Shown here in pieces: positions 35,216-44,690 of a DNA stretch of 64,000 bases; the first letter of the stretch is position 1; every line of letters begins with the position of its first letter. A program made the position numbers and the translations under genes. This DNA comes from Erythrobacter litoralis HTCC2594. GTDB taxonomy: Bacteria; Pseudomonadota; Alphaproteobacteria; Sphingomonadales; Sphingomonadaceae. The notes beneath the pieces were generated by a model. The model was not told the origin of the DNA. It searched no databases and was given only the letters and a program-made list of their open reading frames with translations. The stretch is taken from assembly GCF_000013005.1 (NCBI RefSeq), contig NC_007722.1, forward strand, positions 1,307,501-1,371,500. The letters run 5' to 3'.

Positions 35216-35980
35216 CTACTGCTCTTCGGCGTCTCCGGCCGCGAGCGCGATATTCATGAAGCTGTCCGCCGTCAGGCTCGCCCCGCCCACCAGCGCGCCG
35301 CCGACATTGGCCACGCCGAGGATTTCGCGCGCGTTTTCAGGCTTTACCGAACCGCCATAGAGGATGCGAATCTGTCCGCCGTCTTCTTCGCCGAATCGCT
35401 CGACGAGAAACGCGCGGATCGCCCCGTGCATGGCAGCAATATCGTCCAGCGTCGGCGTACGCCCGGTGCCGATCGCCCAGATCGGTTCGTAGGCAATGGT
35501 CAAACGCTCGACGACATCTTCCATCGCATCCGGCAGCGACAGCTTGAGCTGGGTGAGGACGAACTCCTCGGCCTTGCCCTCGTCGCGCTTTTCCTCGGGT
35601 TCGCCGCAGCACAGGATGACCTTGAGCCCGGCTTCCAGCGCCGCCTCGGCCTTGCTCCGGACCAGTTCGTTGGATTCGCCGTGGTCCTGGCGGCGTTCGC
35701 TATGGCCCAGGATCACGAATTTCGCGCCGGCATCGGCGGCCATGGTCGCGGAAATGTCGCCTGTATGCGCGCCGTCGGGATCGGCATGGCAATCCTGTGC
35801 ACCGACAGCGATCTGCTCGGCTTCGCGATGGACGGCGTGGATGAGCGTGAACGGCGGCGCCACGGCGACCTCGACCTTCATGTAGCGCTGCGCCGCACGG
35901 TCGATCGCACGAGCTTCAGAGAGCATCGCGCGGGTTCCGTTCATTTTCCAATTGCCGACGATATAGGGTCGGAGAGACAT
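35216..35980 (-). CDS. tpiA: Triosephosphate isomerase
   Basis: Interconverts dihydroxyacetone phosphate and glyceraldehyde 3-phosphate. Catalytic residues are visible: Lys in VGNWKMNG (about residue 12), His in ILGHSERRQDHGE (about 94) and Glu in IAYEPIWAIGTGRTP (about 166). The phosphate-binding ILYGGSVKPENA and GGALVGGASL follow. At 254 residues it is full length. Divergent from ppiD; the 190-bp gap holds both promoters. Confidence 0.97.
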   Translation of the reverse strand: MSLRPYIVGNWKMNGTRAMLSEARAIDRAAQRYMKVEVAVAPPFTLIHAVHREAEQIAVGAQDCHADPDGAHTGDISATMAADAGAKFVILGHSERRQDHGESNELVRSKAEAALEAGLKVILCCGEPEEKRDEGKAEEFVLTQLKLSLPDAMEDVVERLTIAYEPIWAIGTGRTPTLDDIAAMHGAIRAFLVERFGEEDGGQIRILYGGSVKPENAREILGVANVGGALVGGASLTADSFMNIALAAGDAEEQ

Positions 35981-36172
35981 GCAAGAATCCTGATAGTCAG
36001 TTCGCGCAAGGGGTTAGCGCGTGGGGGCCGGGTCCGCTAGCCGAGCAATTCGATCCAGTCAAAACCCTTTGCCACCTGTTGCGGGAGGGTCGCAGCCTCT
36101 CTAAAGCGGGCGGCATTATCGGTGTGGCCCCCGCCGCGCCGGCTTTCGACCACATTTGGACCTGTCTTTTCC

Positions 36173-38116
36173 ATGATCAATTCGTTCCGCAGATTTTTTC
36201 AGTCGAAGATCGGCATCGGCATCTTCGTCGGATTCCTCGCGCTCATCGCGATTGCCTTTGCCGGGGCGGACGTCTCCAGCACCGGCACGTTCGGCGGCGT
36301 ATCGGGCGGCGACCGGGTCGCTGTGGTGGGCGAGCAGAAAGTCGGGACTGCCGAGCTGAGCCGGGCGGCATCGAATGCCCTGGACCAGTTGAGGCAGAAC
36401 GATCCGACGCTGTCGATGCCGGCTTTCATCGACCAGGGCGGGCTCGAAAGGGTCGTCGAAACCCTGCTAGACCGGATCGCGATCGCGGAATTCGGCCGGA
36501 AATACGGCATGCGCGCGGGCGACAATCTGGTGAATAGCGAAATTCGCAGGATCCCGGTATTCCGCGGTGCCGACGGCAATTTCGACGAGGAAACCTATCG
36601 TGCCGCCATCGCGCGCCAGGGCCTGACCGATGCCGTCGTGCGCGACGATCTCGGCGACGGCCTGATCGCCCAGCAGGTCCTGGTGCCGGGGAGTTTCGGT
36701 GCGACGATCCCCGACAAGCTGGCGAGCAGGTATGCTGCGCTGTTCAAGGAACGTCGCCGCGGTGCCATCGCGCTAATCCCGAGCACCTCGTTCGCGCCTG
36801 ACGGCGAGCCGACCGATGCGCAGGTTCAAGCCTATTACAATGCCAACAAGGGCGATTACATCCGGCCCGAGCGCCGCGTTATTCGCTATGCGACGTTCGG
36901 CGAATCGGCCGTCGCCGATGTCGGCACGCCGACCGCTGCGGAGATCGCCAATCGCTACGAACAGGATGCCTCGCGCTATGCCGCGAGCGAAGAACGTACG
37001 CTCACGCAGTTGATCGTGCCCACCCAGCAGGCGGCACAGACGTTCCGCGATCGCGTTGCCGGTGGTGCCTCGCTCGAAACGGTGGCGCGCGAAGCCGGGC
37101 TGGAAGCGCAGCAGATCGGCCCCATCGACCGCAGCGAGTACGGCGCGCAGGCTTCCGCTCAGGTTGCGCAGGCGGTGTTCGGTACCGCGCGCGGCCAGGT
37201 CGCCCCCGTCGCGCGCAGCGGCCTCGGCTGGCACGTGGTGCGGGTCGACGATGTCAATCGCATCGAAGGACGGTCGCTGGCGCAGGCGCGCGAAGAGATC
37301 GTGTCGACTCTCACGCAAGAACGGCGCCGCCGCGCCTTCAACGAATTGGCCGAAAGTATCGAAGACCGCTTCGCCGATGGCGAATCGCTCGCCGATGTCG
37401 CAGCGGAAGTCGGGGCCGAAGTGCAAACGACGCGTCCGCTCACCGGCGCCGGCATCGTCTATGGCACGCAGAACGAGCAGGCCCCGGAAATCCTGCGCCG
37501 CGCCCTCGCGACGGCGTTCCAGATGGAAGAAGGCGAACCGCAACTGACCGAGGCGGTACCGGGAGAAACCTTCATGCTGTTCGAAGCCAGCGACATTACG
37601 CCATCGGCCCCGGCTCCGCTCGCGGAGATTCGCGATACGGTGGTGGCCGACTGGAAGCGTGCCGAAGGGGCAAAGCGAGCGCGCGCGGCTGCCGACCGGG
37701 TGCTGAAACGTCTTGGCGATGGCCAGTCGCTGGCGGCCGCCGTCCGCGCGGAGGACGCCAGCATTCCCCCAATCGACCAGGTCAATTTGACTCGCGAACA
37801 GCTTGTCCAGCGCGGCGAGCGAGGGGTGCCGGCACCGCTCGCCCTGCTATTCAGCATGGCCCAGGGCACCGAAAAGAAACTGGAGGCACCGCGCAATATC
37901 GGGTGGTTTATCGTCGATCTGGATTCGATCGAGGCCGGTGTCGTCGGCCGGGACGACCCGCTGTTCCGCCAGGCAAAATCGCAATTCGGGCAGACTTTCG
38001 GCCAGGAATATGGCGAGCAGTTGCGGCTTGCGATCCGCAACGACGTCACCATCGAGCGCAACGAAGCTGCCATCGAAGCAGTCCGCCGTCAGCTCACCGG
38101 CGAAGCCCAGCAATAG
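36173..38116 (+). CDS. ppiD: Periplasmic peptidyl-prolyl isomerase PpiD/SurA-type
   Basis: A 647-residue membrane-anchored periplasmic folding chaperone. One N-terminal helix (IGIGIFVGFLALIAIAFAGADV, about 12-33) is followed by a SurA_N-like chaperone region (to about 230). A parvulin domain comes next (about 270-370: ERTLTQLIVPTQQAAQTFRDRVAGG, QIGPIDRSEYG, VFGTARGQVAPVARSGLGWHVVRVDDV), then a second chaperone lobe. ATG at 36173 (MINSFRRFFQSK) is chosen over a longer frame. The trpE start follows 10 bases after the stop. Confidence 0.92.
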   Translation: MINSFRRFFQSKIGIGIFVGFLALIAIAFAGADVSSTGTFGGVSGGDRVAVVGEQKVGTAELSRAASNALDQLRQNDPTLSMPAFIDQGGLERVVETLLDRIAIAEFGRKYGMRAGDNLVNSEIRRIPVFRGADGNFDEETYRAAIARQGLTDAVVRDDLGDGLIAQQVLVPGSFGATIPDKLASRYAALFKERRRGAIALIPSTSFAPDGEPTDAQVQAYYNANKGDYIRPERRVIRYATFGESAVADVGTPTAAEIANRYEQDASRYAASEERTLTQLIVPTQQAAQTFRDRVAGGASLETVAREAGLEAQQIGPIDRSEYGAQASAQVAQAVFGTARGQVAPVARSGLGWHVVRVDDVNRIEGRSLAQAREEIVSTLTQERRRRAFNELAESIEDRFADGESLADVAAEVGAEVQTTRPLTGAGIVYGTQNEQAPEILRRALATAFQMEEGEPQLTEAVPGETFMLFEASDITPSAPAPLAEIRDTVVADWKRAEGAKRARAAADRVLKRLGDGQSLAAAVRAEDASIPPIDQVNLTREQLVQRGERGVPAPLALLFSMAQGTEKKLEAPRNIGWFIVDLDSIEAGVVGRDDPLFRQAKSQFGQTFGQEYGEQLRLAIRNDVTIERNEAAIEAVRRQLTGEAQQ

Positions 38117-38126
38117 GAGGCGGCAA

Positions 38127-39641
38127 CTGTCTGGCGCGGGCCTCCATAATCGCGATGCCGCGCTGGGGCAGCTCGCTGGCGGTGCGCCCGCGCTGGTGTG
38201 GCGCGAAGTGGTTGCCGATACCGAAACGCCGGTTGGTGCCGCCTTGAAGCTGATCGAACCCGAGCGGGGGGATTTCCTGCTGGAATCGGTCGAGGGCGGC
38301 GAAGTACGCGGACGCTACAGCTTGCTCGGGCTCGACCCGGACCTCGTGTTCCGCGCCCGCGCCGAGGAGGGCGAAATCAACCGCCTGTGGCAACATGATC
38401 GGGCTGCCTTTATCCCCGTCGATGGGAGGAGCCTCGACGCCCTGCGAGCGCTGATCGAAGAGTGTCGCATCGACGTGCCGGACGGTCTTCCCCCCGCCCT
38501 CGCCTGCCTCGTCGGCTATTTCGCCTATGAAACGATCGGCCAGGTCGAGGTCCTGCCCCGCGCGCCGGAGAGCGAACTCGATTTGCCGGACATGGTGTTC
38601 ACCCGGCCGACGCTGCTGCTCGTGTTCGATTCTCTCACCGACAATCTCTTCATCATCGCGCCGTTGTGGCCATCGAGTGGTGATCCGCAAGCGGCGATCG
38701 AGCGCGCGGGCGAGAGAATCGACCACACACTGCGCTGTCTCGCGTCCCCCGATGTCAGCGAAGTGGCCGCGGACGATTTTCCCGAACTGAATCTGACTCC
38801 GCGAATGGCCGAGGACCAGTATTCCTCGATGGTGGCGAAGGCGAAAGAGTATATCACCGCAGGCGACATCTTTCAGGTCGTGCTGGCGCAGCGGTTCACC
38901 TGTCCCTTTCCGCTACCACCGCTGGCGCTCTATCGTGCGCTGCGCCGCGTCAATCCCTCGCCGTTTCTCTATTTTCTCGACCTGCCCGGTTTTGCGGTCG
39001 TTGGCTCGAGCCCGGAAATTCTCGTGCGTCTGCGCGATGGCGAGGTCACGATCCGGCCCATCGCCGGGACCCGCCCGCGCGGCGCGACGCCGGAAGCCGA
39101 TCGCGAGGCGGAGGCGAGCCTGCTTGCCGATGCCAAGGAGCGTGCCGAGCACCTGATGCTGCTCGATCTGGGGCGCAATGATGTCGGGCGGGTCGCCGCC
39201 AAGGGCACAGTCGAAGTGACCGACAGTTTCACCGTCGAGCGCTACAGCCATGTGATGCACATCGTCAGCAATGTTGTCGGACAACTCGATCCGGCCAAGG
39301 ACGCGCTCGATGCGCTGTTTGCGGGCTTTCCCGCAGGCACCGTCAGCGGCGCGCCCAAGATCCGTGCCTGCGAGATCATTGCCGAACTGGAGCCCGAAAC
39401 GCGCGGTCCCTATGCGGGCGGCGTGGGCTATTTCGCGCCCGACGGCAGCTTCGACAGCTGCATCGTGCTGCGCACTGCAGTCCTCAAAGACGGTATGATG
39501 CATGTGCAGGCGGGCGCTGGTATCGTCGCCGACAGCGATCCCGCCTATGAACAGCGTGAATGCGAGGCCAAGGCGGGCGCCCTGATCGCTGCCGCCCGCG
39601 AAGCCGCCCGTGTCGCCAGCGAACCCGGATTTGGACAGTGA
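38127..39641 (+). CDS. trpE: Anthranilate synthase component I, apparent CTG start
   Basis: Chorismate-using subunit of the first tryptophan-specific step. About 504 residues, with the N-terminal feedback-binding segment LLESVEGGEVRGRYSLLG and the chorismate-binding core: AKEYITAGDIFQVVLAQRF, FAVVGSSPEILVR, IAGTRPRGATPE, LLDLGRNDVGRVA, SGAPKIRACEII and YAGGVGYF. No ATG, GTG or TTG precedes the conserved ALVWREVVADTETP except inside ppiD. A CTG at 38127 (MSGAGLHNRD) has AGGAGG six bases upstream and gives the usual N-terminal length. GTG 38197 is the weaker alternative. Confidence 0.93.
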   Translation: MSGAGLHNRDAALGQLAGGAPALVWREVVADTETPVGAALKLIEPERGDFLLESVEGGEVRGRYSLLGLDPDLVFRARAEEGEINRLWQHDRAAFIPVDGRSLDALRALIEECRIDVPDGLPPALACLVGYFAYETIGQVEVLPRAPESELDLPDMVFTRPTLLLVFDSLTDNLFIIAPLWPSSGDPQAAIERAGERIDHTLRCLASPDVSEVAADDFPELNLTPRMAEDQYSSMVAKAKEYITAGDIFQVVLAQRFTCPFPLPPLALYRALRRVNPSPFLYFLDLPGFAVVGSSPEILVRLRDGEVTIRPIAGTRPRGATPEADREAEASLLADAKERAEHLMLLDLGRNDVGRVAAKGTVEVTDSFTVERYSHVMHIVSNVVGQLDPAKDALDALFAGFPAGTVSGAPKIRACEIIAELEPETRGPYAGGVGYFAPDGSFDSCIVLRTAVLKDGMMHVQAGAGIVADSDPAYEQRECEAKAGALIAAAREAARVASEPGFGQ

Positions 39642-40471
39642 ATTACAGAATACCCTATGTCGCCCTCGCCCTGGCCCTCGCCGCCTGCGGACAGCAAGTC
39701 GAAGGCGATCCGGTAACCGTGATCGAATTTGGCGAGGATGGCGAGACGATCACCCGCGTCGAAGGCGATGATACGGAGGAAGTGGTCGCCGGGCCGACCT
39801 CCAATGTCGCGGCGGAAAGCGCGTGCGAACGGCTGACATTCCAGGAAGTGGTGCTGACCCATTGCGTCGCCGTGCCCGCCAAGCACCGCATCACAACCGT
39901 CCTCGGTCCGCCGCATCGCAGCTTCGCCAAGCTCGCGGAAGGGCGCAGCAGCGCGCCAGTCTTCGCGGTCAATGCCGGCATGTTCGACGGCGACGGCAAG
40001 CCGATCGGCTATTACGTCGAAGACAGCGAGCGATTGCAGGCGCTCAACACGAATGACGGCGCGGGCAATTTCCACCTGAAGCCGAACGGCGTGTTCTACG
40101 GCTCCAACGGCGAATGGCGCGTGCGCACGACCGAAAGCTTCCTCGCCAATGTCTCCGACCGCCCGCAATTCGGTACTCAGAGTGGCCCGATGCTGCTGAT
40201 CGACGGTAAGCTGCACCCGGAAATCTCCGAAGACGGCCCCTCGCGCCAAATTCGCAACGGCGTCGGCGTCGACCGCCAGGGCCGCGCGCATTTCGTCATC
40301 AGCGAAGGTCCGATCAGCTTCGGCAAGTTCGCCCGCTTCTTCCGCGACGTGGCGAATACCCCGAACGCGCTCTATCTCGACGGCAATGTCTCAGGCCTAT
40401 GGGACCCGGCGAACGACCGCATGGATGCCCGCGCGCCGATCGGCCCGATGATCGTGGTGGAGACCAGGTAA
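39638..40471 (+). CDS. Phosphodiester-glycosidase-family (DUF2233) lipoprotein
   Basis: A 277-residue exported protein. The N-terminus (MNYRIPYVALALALAAC) is a lipoprotein signal with lipobox LAAC and cysteine 17. The mature part is the NAGPA/DUF2233 fold: VFAVNAGMFDGDGKPIGYYVE, GNFHLKPNGVFYG, GTQSGPMLLIDGKLHP, RNGVGVDRQGRAHFVIS and NALYLDGNVSGLW. Related proteins remove phosphodiester-linked sugars; the substrate here is unknown. GTG start overlaps the trpE stop by GTGA, so it is co-translated with trpE despite no evident link. Confidence 0.87.
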   Translation: MNYRIPYVALALALAACGQQVEGDPVTVIEFGEDGETITRVEGDDTEEVVAGPTSNVAAESACERLTFQEVVLTHCVAVPAKHRITTVLGPPHRSFAKLAEGRSSAPVFAVNAGMFDGDGKPIGYYVEDSERLQALNTNDGAGNFHLKPNGVFYGSNGEWRVRTTESFLANVSDRPQFGTQSGPMLLIDGKLHPEISEDGPSRQIRNGVGVDRQGRAHFVISEGPISFGKFARFFRDVANTPNALYLDGNVSGLWDPANDRMDARAPIGPMIVVETR

Positions 40472-41448
40472 TGGCGAACAGCAATATGCTCGATTACAAA
40501 CGCACGCTCTATCCCGAGATCGAGCCTTACGAGACCGGCATGCTCGATGTCGGCGAAGGCCATCAGCTCTATTACGAGCGCGTCGGCACACCGGGCGCCA
40601 AGCCGGCGGTGTTCCTGCATGGCGGGCCGGGCGGCGGTATGGCACCCTCGCATCGCCGCCAGTGGGACCCCGAGCTCTACGACGTGCTGCTGTTCGACCA
40701 GCGCGGTTGCGGCAAGTCGCTACCCTTTGCGGAAATCGAGCACAACGACACCTGGCGCATCGTCGCCGATATCGAGCGCCTGCGCGAAATGTGCGGCCAC
40801 GAGGCGTGGCAGGTCTTCGGCGGAAGCTGGGGCGCGACGCTGGCGCTGGCCTACGCCCAGAAACATCCCGAACGCACCACCGAGATCGTGCTGCGCGGGG
40901 TTTTCCTCGCCCGGCAGAACGAGAAGAGCTGGCTTTACCAGTACGGGGCGAGCGAGATCATGGCCGAGCAGTGGGACGAATTCTCTGGCCATATTCCCGA
41001 GGCCGAACGCGACGACCTGGTCCAGGCTTATTATGCGCGCCTGACGAGCGACGACGAGCCAACGCGGCTGGCAGCGGCCAAGCAATGGTCCTTGTGGGAA
41101 GGAACCGTCGCAACCTTGCTGCCCAATGCGGACTTGCTGGCGGATTTCGAGGATCCGGCGAAAGCCGTGCCCTTCGCCCGCATCTGCGCGCGTTTCTTCC
41201 TCGAGAACTTCTATCTCGAGGAAGGGCAATTGCTGCGCGACATGCAGAGCATCGGGCATATCCCGACCATCATCGTGCAGGGCCGCCACGACATCTGCAC
41301 CCCGCCGGGTGCGGCATGGGCGGTCAAGAAAGCGCATCCGGCAGCCGAGCTGTGGATGGTGCACGACGCAGGCCACAGCGCAAGCGAACCGGGGATCGTG
41401 GACGGTCTGGTGCGCGCAACGGATCAATTTGCCGATAAGTCAAAGTGA
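40471..41448 (+). CDS. pip: Prolyl aminopeptidase (proline iminopeptidase)
   Basis: A 325-residue alpha/beta-hydrolase peptidase that removes N-terminal proline. Marks are the oxyanion HGGPGGG (about residues 50-56) and DQRGCGKS (about 77-84). The nucleophile lies in FGGSWGATLALAYAQ (Ser about 118), with Asp in QGRHDICTP and His in HDAGHSASEPG (about 307). WEGTVATL is another family signature. Its ATG shares a base with the upstream TAA. It sits inside the trp cluster, co-oriented but functionally unrelated. Confidence 0.94.
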   Translation: MANSNMLDYKRTLYPEIEPYETGMLDVGEGHQLYYERVGTPGAKPAVFLHGGPGGGMAPSHRRQWDPELYDVLLFDQRGCGKSLPFAEIEHNDTWRIVADIERLREMCGHEAWQVFGGSWGATLALAYAQKHPERTTEIVLRGVFLARQNEKSWLYQYGASEIMAEQWDEFSGHIPEAERDDLVQAYYARLTSDDEPTRLAAAKQWSLWEGTVATLLPNADLLADFEDPAKAVPFARICARFFLENFYLEEGQLLRDMQSIGHIPTIIVQGRHDICTPPGAAWAVKKAHPAAELWMVHDAGHSASEPGIVDGLVRATDQFADKSK

Positions 41449-41996
41449 AGAAAGCACGCCACAAAATCTCGCCGGAGAACTTTCCACCATATGCTTTTGC
41501 ATTCTATGGGGTTGCGATTGACGAGGCAGCACGCTTGGCTGTTCGTTCTTTCATGGACTACTCTGACGCAATTGAAGACGGCGCATCGCCTTCAGAAGCT
41601 GCTGGATTGCTACACGATGCCATCAATCATTGCGCAGCGGTTTCGAGGTTTTTCTGGCCCTCACCAAAGGCTGGTGCAGTTGCGAGATACCGAGGGGAAA
41701 AGCTTCGTGAACTCTACAAAATTGACGATGCGTCGCCTCTAAATGATCGCAATTTGCGCAATTCTCTAGAACACCATGACGAGAGAATTGACCGATGGAT
41801 CGCATTTGACCCCGTGGGACCGATAATACCCGGGCCAATCTTTGCATCGCATACTATCACAGATGAACAATTGGGACATGCATTCAAGGTGATAGACCGC
41901 GATGAGGAGGTCTATGTTGTGATGGGAAAGAAGTTCAAATATGCGCCCCTTTCACACGCCATTGCAGAGATCTGTCTTAGAGAGGACTGTATCTAG
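41445..41996 (+). CDS. HEPN-like protein inserted in the trp cluster
   Basis: A 183-residue protein that I do not recognise by family. It is soluble and mostly helical. Residues 105-110 are RNSLEH within LNDRNLRNSLEHHDERIDRW, matching the R-N-x3-H motif of HEPN-superfamily RNases and toxins. Base composition differs from its neighbours: 41461-41520 has only 27 G/C of 60. GTG start overlaps the pip stop by GTGA, and trpG begins 4 bases after its end. The lower GC and odd position suggest recent transfer. No clear antitoxin gene lies beside it. Confidence 0.7.
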   Translation: MKKARHKISPENFPPYAFAFYGVAIDEAARLAVRSFMDYSDAIEDGASPSEAAGLLHDAINHCAAVSRFFWPSPKAGAVARYRGEKLRELYKIDDASPLNDRNLRNSLEHHDERIDRWIAFDPVGPIIPGPIFASHTITDEQLGHAFKVIDRDEEVYVVMGKKFKYAPLSHAIAEICLREDCI

Positions 41997-41999
41997 TCC

Positions 42000-42611
42000 A
42001 TGATCCTCGTCATCGACAATTACGACAGTTTCACTTTCAATCTCGTCCATTACCTGATGGAACTGGGGGCAGAGGTGCGGGTCGAGCGCAATGACGCGCT
42101 GACAGCTGCGGACGCGATCGCCAGCGGCGCGAAGGGCATTCTCATCTCTCCCGGTCCCTGCACGCCCGATGAAGCGGGGATCAGCCTCGATCTCGTGGGC
42201 GCCTGCGCGGATGCCGATATGCCGCTCCTCGGGGTGTGCCTCGGGCATCAGGCAATCGGCCAGTATTTTGGCGGGCGCGTCGTGCAGGGCGGCTTGATGC
42301 ATGGTAAGACCTCACCCGTCACGCACGACGACAGCGGCGTTTTCGCTGGCTTGCCCTCGCCCTTCACCGCTACCCGCTATCATTCGTTGGTGGTGCAAGA
42401 CATTCCCGAGGTTCTCACCGTCAATGCAACCAGCGAAACACCCGGCCTCGACGGCACCATGGTGATGGGTTTCCGGCACCGGGACCTGCCCATCCACGGC
42501 GTGCAGTTCCACCCGGAAAGCATCGCCACCGAGCACGGCCATGACCTGCTTGCCAACTTCCTGTCGCTGTGCGGCATTTCCCCTGCCCGCACAGAAAAGG
42601 CACCCGCATGA
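42000..42611 (+). CDS. trpG: Anthranilate synthase component II / glutamine amidotransferase
   Basis: A 203-residue class I glutamine amidotransferase that feeds ammonia to TrpE (and possibly to PabB). The triad is Cys in [13 protein letters not shown] (about residue 79) and His/Glu in [14 protein letters not shown] (about 170). The start [18 protein letters not shown] and [14 protein letters not shown] are family signatures. It is separated from trpE by three inserted genes, and overlaps trpD by ATGA. Confidence 0.95.
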   Translation: MILVIDNYDSFTFNLVHYLMELGAEVRVERNDALTAADAIASGAKGILISPGPCTPDEAGISLDLVGACADADMPLLGVCLGHQAIGQYFGGRVVQGGLMHGKTSPVTHDDSGVFAGLPSPFTATRYHSLVVQDIPEVLTVNATSETPGLDGTMVMGFRHRDLPIHGVQFHPESIATEHGHDLLANFLSLCGISPARTEKAPA

Positions 42612-43600
42612 AAACCCTCCCCCTCGCCGTCCCGCATATGAGCCAGGACGAGGCCGAAGAGGTGTTCGGCTGGATCCTCGACGGCGAAGCCTCGGAAGAG
42701 GAAATCGCGCGCTTCCTGCTCGCCATGACCGAGCGGAGCGAGACGGCGGACGAAATCGCCGGGGCGGCGCGCGCCTTGCGGGATCGGCTCATCCCCGTCG
42801 AAGCGCCCGAAGGTGCCGTCGATTGCTGCGGCACCGGCGGCGACGGGCATCACACGCTCAATGTCTCGACTGCCGTGAGCCTGGTGGTAGCCGCGGCAGG
42901 CGTGCCGGTCGCCAAGCACGGCAACCGCGCGGCGTCGTCGAAATCCGGCGCTGCCGACACGCTCGAAGCGCTCGGCCTCGACATGGAGGCCGTTGGTCGC
43001 ACGGCGGAGAAGACACTCGCCGAGATCGGCATCTGTTTTCTGTTCGCCAAGAACCACCACCCGGCGATGGGCCGTATCCAGCCCATTCGCCAGCGCCTCG
43101 GCAAACGCACGATCTTCAACCTGATGGGCCCGCTGTCCAACCCCGCGGGGGTAAAGCGCCAGCTGATCGGAATCGCGCGGCCCGGCTACGTCCCGATCTA
43201 TGCCGAAGCCAAGGCCAAGCTGGGCACGGAGCGGACATACATCGTTTCCGGCGACGAAGGGCTGGATGAGCTCAGCCTTGCCGGCGGCAACGAGCTGGCC
43301 GACGTCTGCGGAAACGAGTTCGAGATGCGCCGCGTCTATGCCGAGATGATCGGCCTGCCGCATGCGCCGGTGGAGGCCATTCGAGGCGGCGATGCAGCCC
43401 ACAATGCCATGGCGCTGAAGGCCCTGCTCGAAGGCACCCCCGGCCCCTATCGGGATGCCGTCGTCTTCAACGCGGCTGCGACGCTGATGGCAGCAGGTGC
43501 GGTCGAAGATTGGGAGGTCGGCGCGGCGATGGCAGTGGAATCGCTCGATAGCGGCAAGGCCAACGAATTGCTGGGCAAATGGATCGAGATGGCGGTCTAG
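42608..43600 (+). CDS. trpD: Anthranilate phosphoribosyltransferase
   Basis: Transfers phosphoribose to anthranilate. The 330-residue protein has [27 protein letters not shown] (about residues 75-101, PRPP-binding), [21 protein letters not shown], and the metal-binding [10 protein letters not shown] (about 217-226). Its start ATG ([13 protein letters not shown]) lies in the trpG stop. A 150-bp spacer with an inverted repeat separates it from trpC. Confidence 0.96.
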   Translation: MKTLPLAVPHMSQDEAEEVFGWILDGEASEEEIARFLLAMTERSETADEIAGAARALRDRLIPVEAPEGAVDCCGTGGDGHHTLNVSTAVSLVVAAAGVPVAKHGNRAASSKSGAADTLEALGLDMEAVGRTAEKTLAEIGICFLFAKNHHPAMGRIQPIRQRLGKRTIFNLMGPLSNPAGVKRQLIGIARPGYVPIYAEAKAKLGTERTYIVSGDEGLDELSLAGGNELADVCGNEFEMRRVYAEMIGLPHAPVEAIRGGDAAHNAMALKALLEGTPGPYRDAVVFNAAATLMAAGAVEDWEVGAAMAVESLDSGKANELLGKWIEMAV

Positions 43601-43615
43601 TGTAAAGCCCCCCTT

Positions 43616-43731
43616 CCGTTCGCCCTGAGCCTGTCGGAAGCGAAGCTGACGCAAAGCGTCTACGGCTGTCGTTTCCTGGAACACGCCCACCAGAAGTAAG
43701 TACAGGGCTTCGACAAGCTCAGCCCGAACGG
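43616..43731. repeat. Inverted repeat pair (REP-like) between trpD and trpC
   Basis: Left arm CCGTTCGCCCTGAGCCTGTC (43616-43635, continuing GGAAG) and right arm GACAAGCTCAGCCCGAACGG (43712-43731, preceded by GGGCTTC) are inverted copies with three mismatches, about 70 bases apart. This kind of CTGAGCTTGTCGAAG element is scattered through sphingomonad genomes. It may act as a weak terminator or processing site between trpD and trpC. Confidence 0.75.
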
Positions 43732-43750
43732 ATTTTAGTGTGGTGAATAA

Positions 43751-44536
43751 ATGAACAAACTTGAAGAGATATGCGCCGCCAAGCTCGACGAAGTCGCGAC
43801 GCGCAAGGCTGCGCTGTCGGATAGCGAATTGGCCGATCGCATCGCAGCCCAATCCGCGCCGCGCGGGTTCGAAGCCGCTCTGCGTGCCAAGGCCGTAACC
43901 GACTTCGCACTGATTGCCGAGATCAAGAAAGCCTCACCGTCGAAGGGTCTCATCCGCGCAGACTTTCATCCCGCAGACCACGCCCGCGCCTATGAGGCAG
44001 GCGGCGCGGCGTGCCTGTCCGTCCTGACCGATGAAGACTATTTCCAGGGCCACGCCGATTACCTGCGCGAAGCGCGCGATGCGTGCACCCTCCCCGCCCT
44101 GCGCAAGGACTTCATGGTCGATCCGTGGCAATGCGCCGAAGCCCGGAGCATGGGTGCCGACGCGATCCTGATTATCGTTGCGGCACTCTCCAATGCGCAG
44201 ATGCACGAGATCGAAGCTGCTGCGCTGGAGCATCGGATGGATGCGCTGGTCGAAGTGCACGACGAAGAAGAAATGAGTCGCGCCCATGCGCTGCAATCGC
44301 GGCTGGTTGGCGTCAATAATCGCGACTTGAAAACCTTCACCACCGATCTCGCGACCACCGAGCGCTTGGCTCCGCTGGCACCCGCAGGCGCGCTTCTGGT
44401 CGGAGAAAGCGGTATCGACAACCACGCCGATTGCGTGCGGCTGTCGCAAGCGGGGGTCCAGACCTTCCTCGTTGGTGAGAGCCTGATGCGGCAGGACGAC
44501 GTCGAAGCCGCCACCCGCGAACTTCTCGGCGGTTAG
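43751..44536 (+). CDS. trpC: Indole-3-glycerol phosphate synthase
   Basis: Closes the indole ring in tryptophan synthesis. The 261-residue TIM barrel has [18 protein letters not shown] (about residues 55-72, catalytic Lys), [58 protein letters not shown] and LLVGESGI. Length is standard. The start ATG follows AGTGTGGTG without a strong ribosome site. trpF, trpB and trpA are not in the window. Confidence 0.96.
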   Translation: MNKLEEICAAKLDEVATRKAALSDSELADRIAAQSAPRGFEAALRAKAVTDFALIAEIKKASPSKGLIRADFHPADHARAYEAGGAACLSVLTDEDYFQGHADYLREARDACTLPALRKDFMVDPWQCAEARSMGADAILIIVAALSNAQMHEIEAAALEHRMDALVEVHDEEEMSRAHALQSRLVGVNNRDLKTFTTDLATTERLAPLAPAGALLVGESGIDNHADCVRLSQAGVQTFLVGESLMRQDDVEAATRELLGG

Positions 44537-44690
44537 GACTGTCCTACCCTGCGCAGTTCTGGCAGACCTGCGGCATGTTGGACCGATCAAGCCTCTCTGC
44601 CGGCCCGTTTTACGCCCGAATTGGGACCGCAGATTTTTCTGCCCCTGGACAGTGGTCCATGCGGTCCATGTGTGCGGGAGCCGCGACGAA

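Noticed and set aside
42380..43852. 490-codon minus-strand frame across trpG, trpD and trpC
   Set aside because: It runs through three trp genes and the REP-like repeat; peptides such as VRAELVEAL and FRQAQGER come from the repeat.
44537..44690. Molybdenum-cofactor riboswitch before moaC
   Set aside because: The 154-base spacer shows no extended paired structure that I can recognise as that motif, only a short direct repeat.
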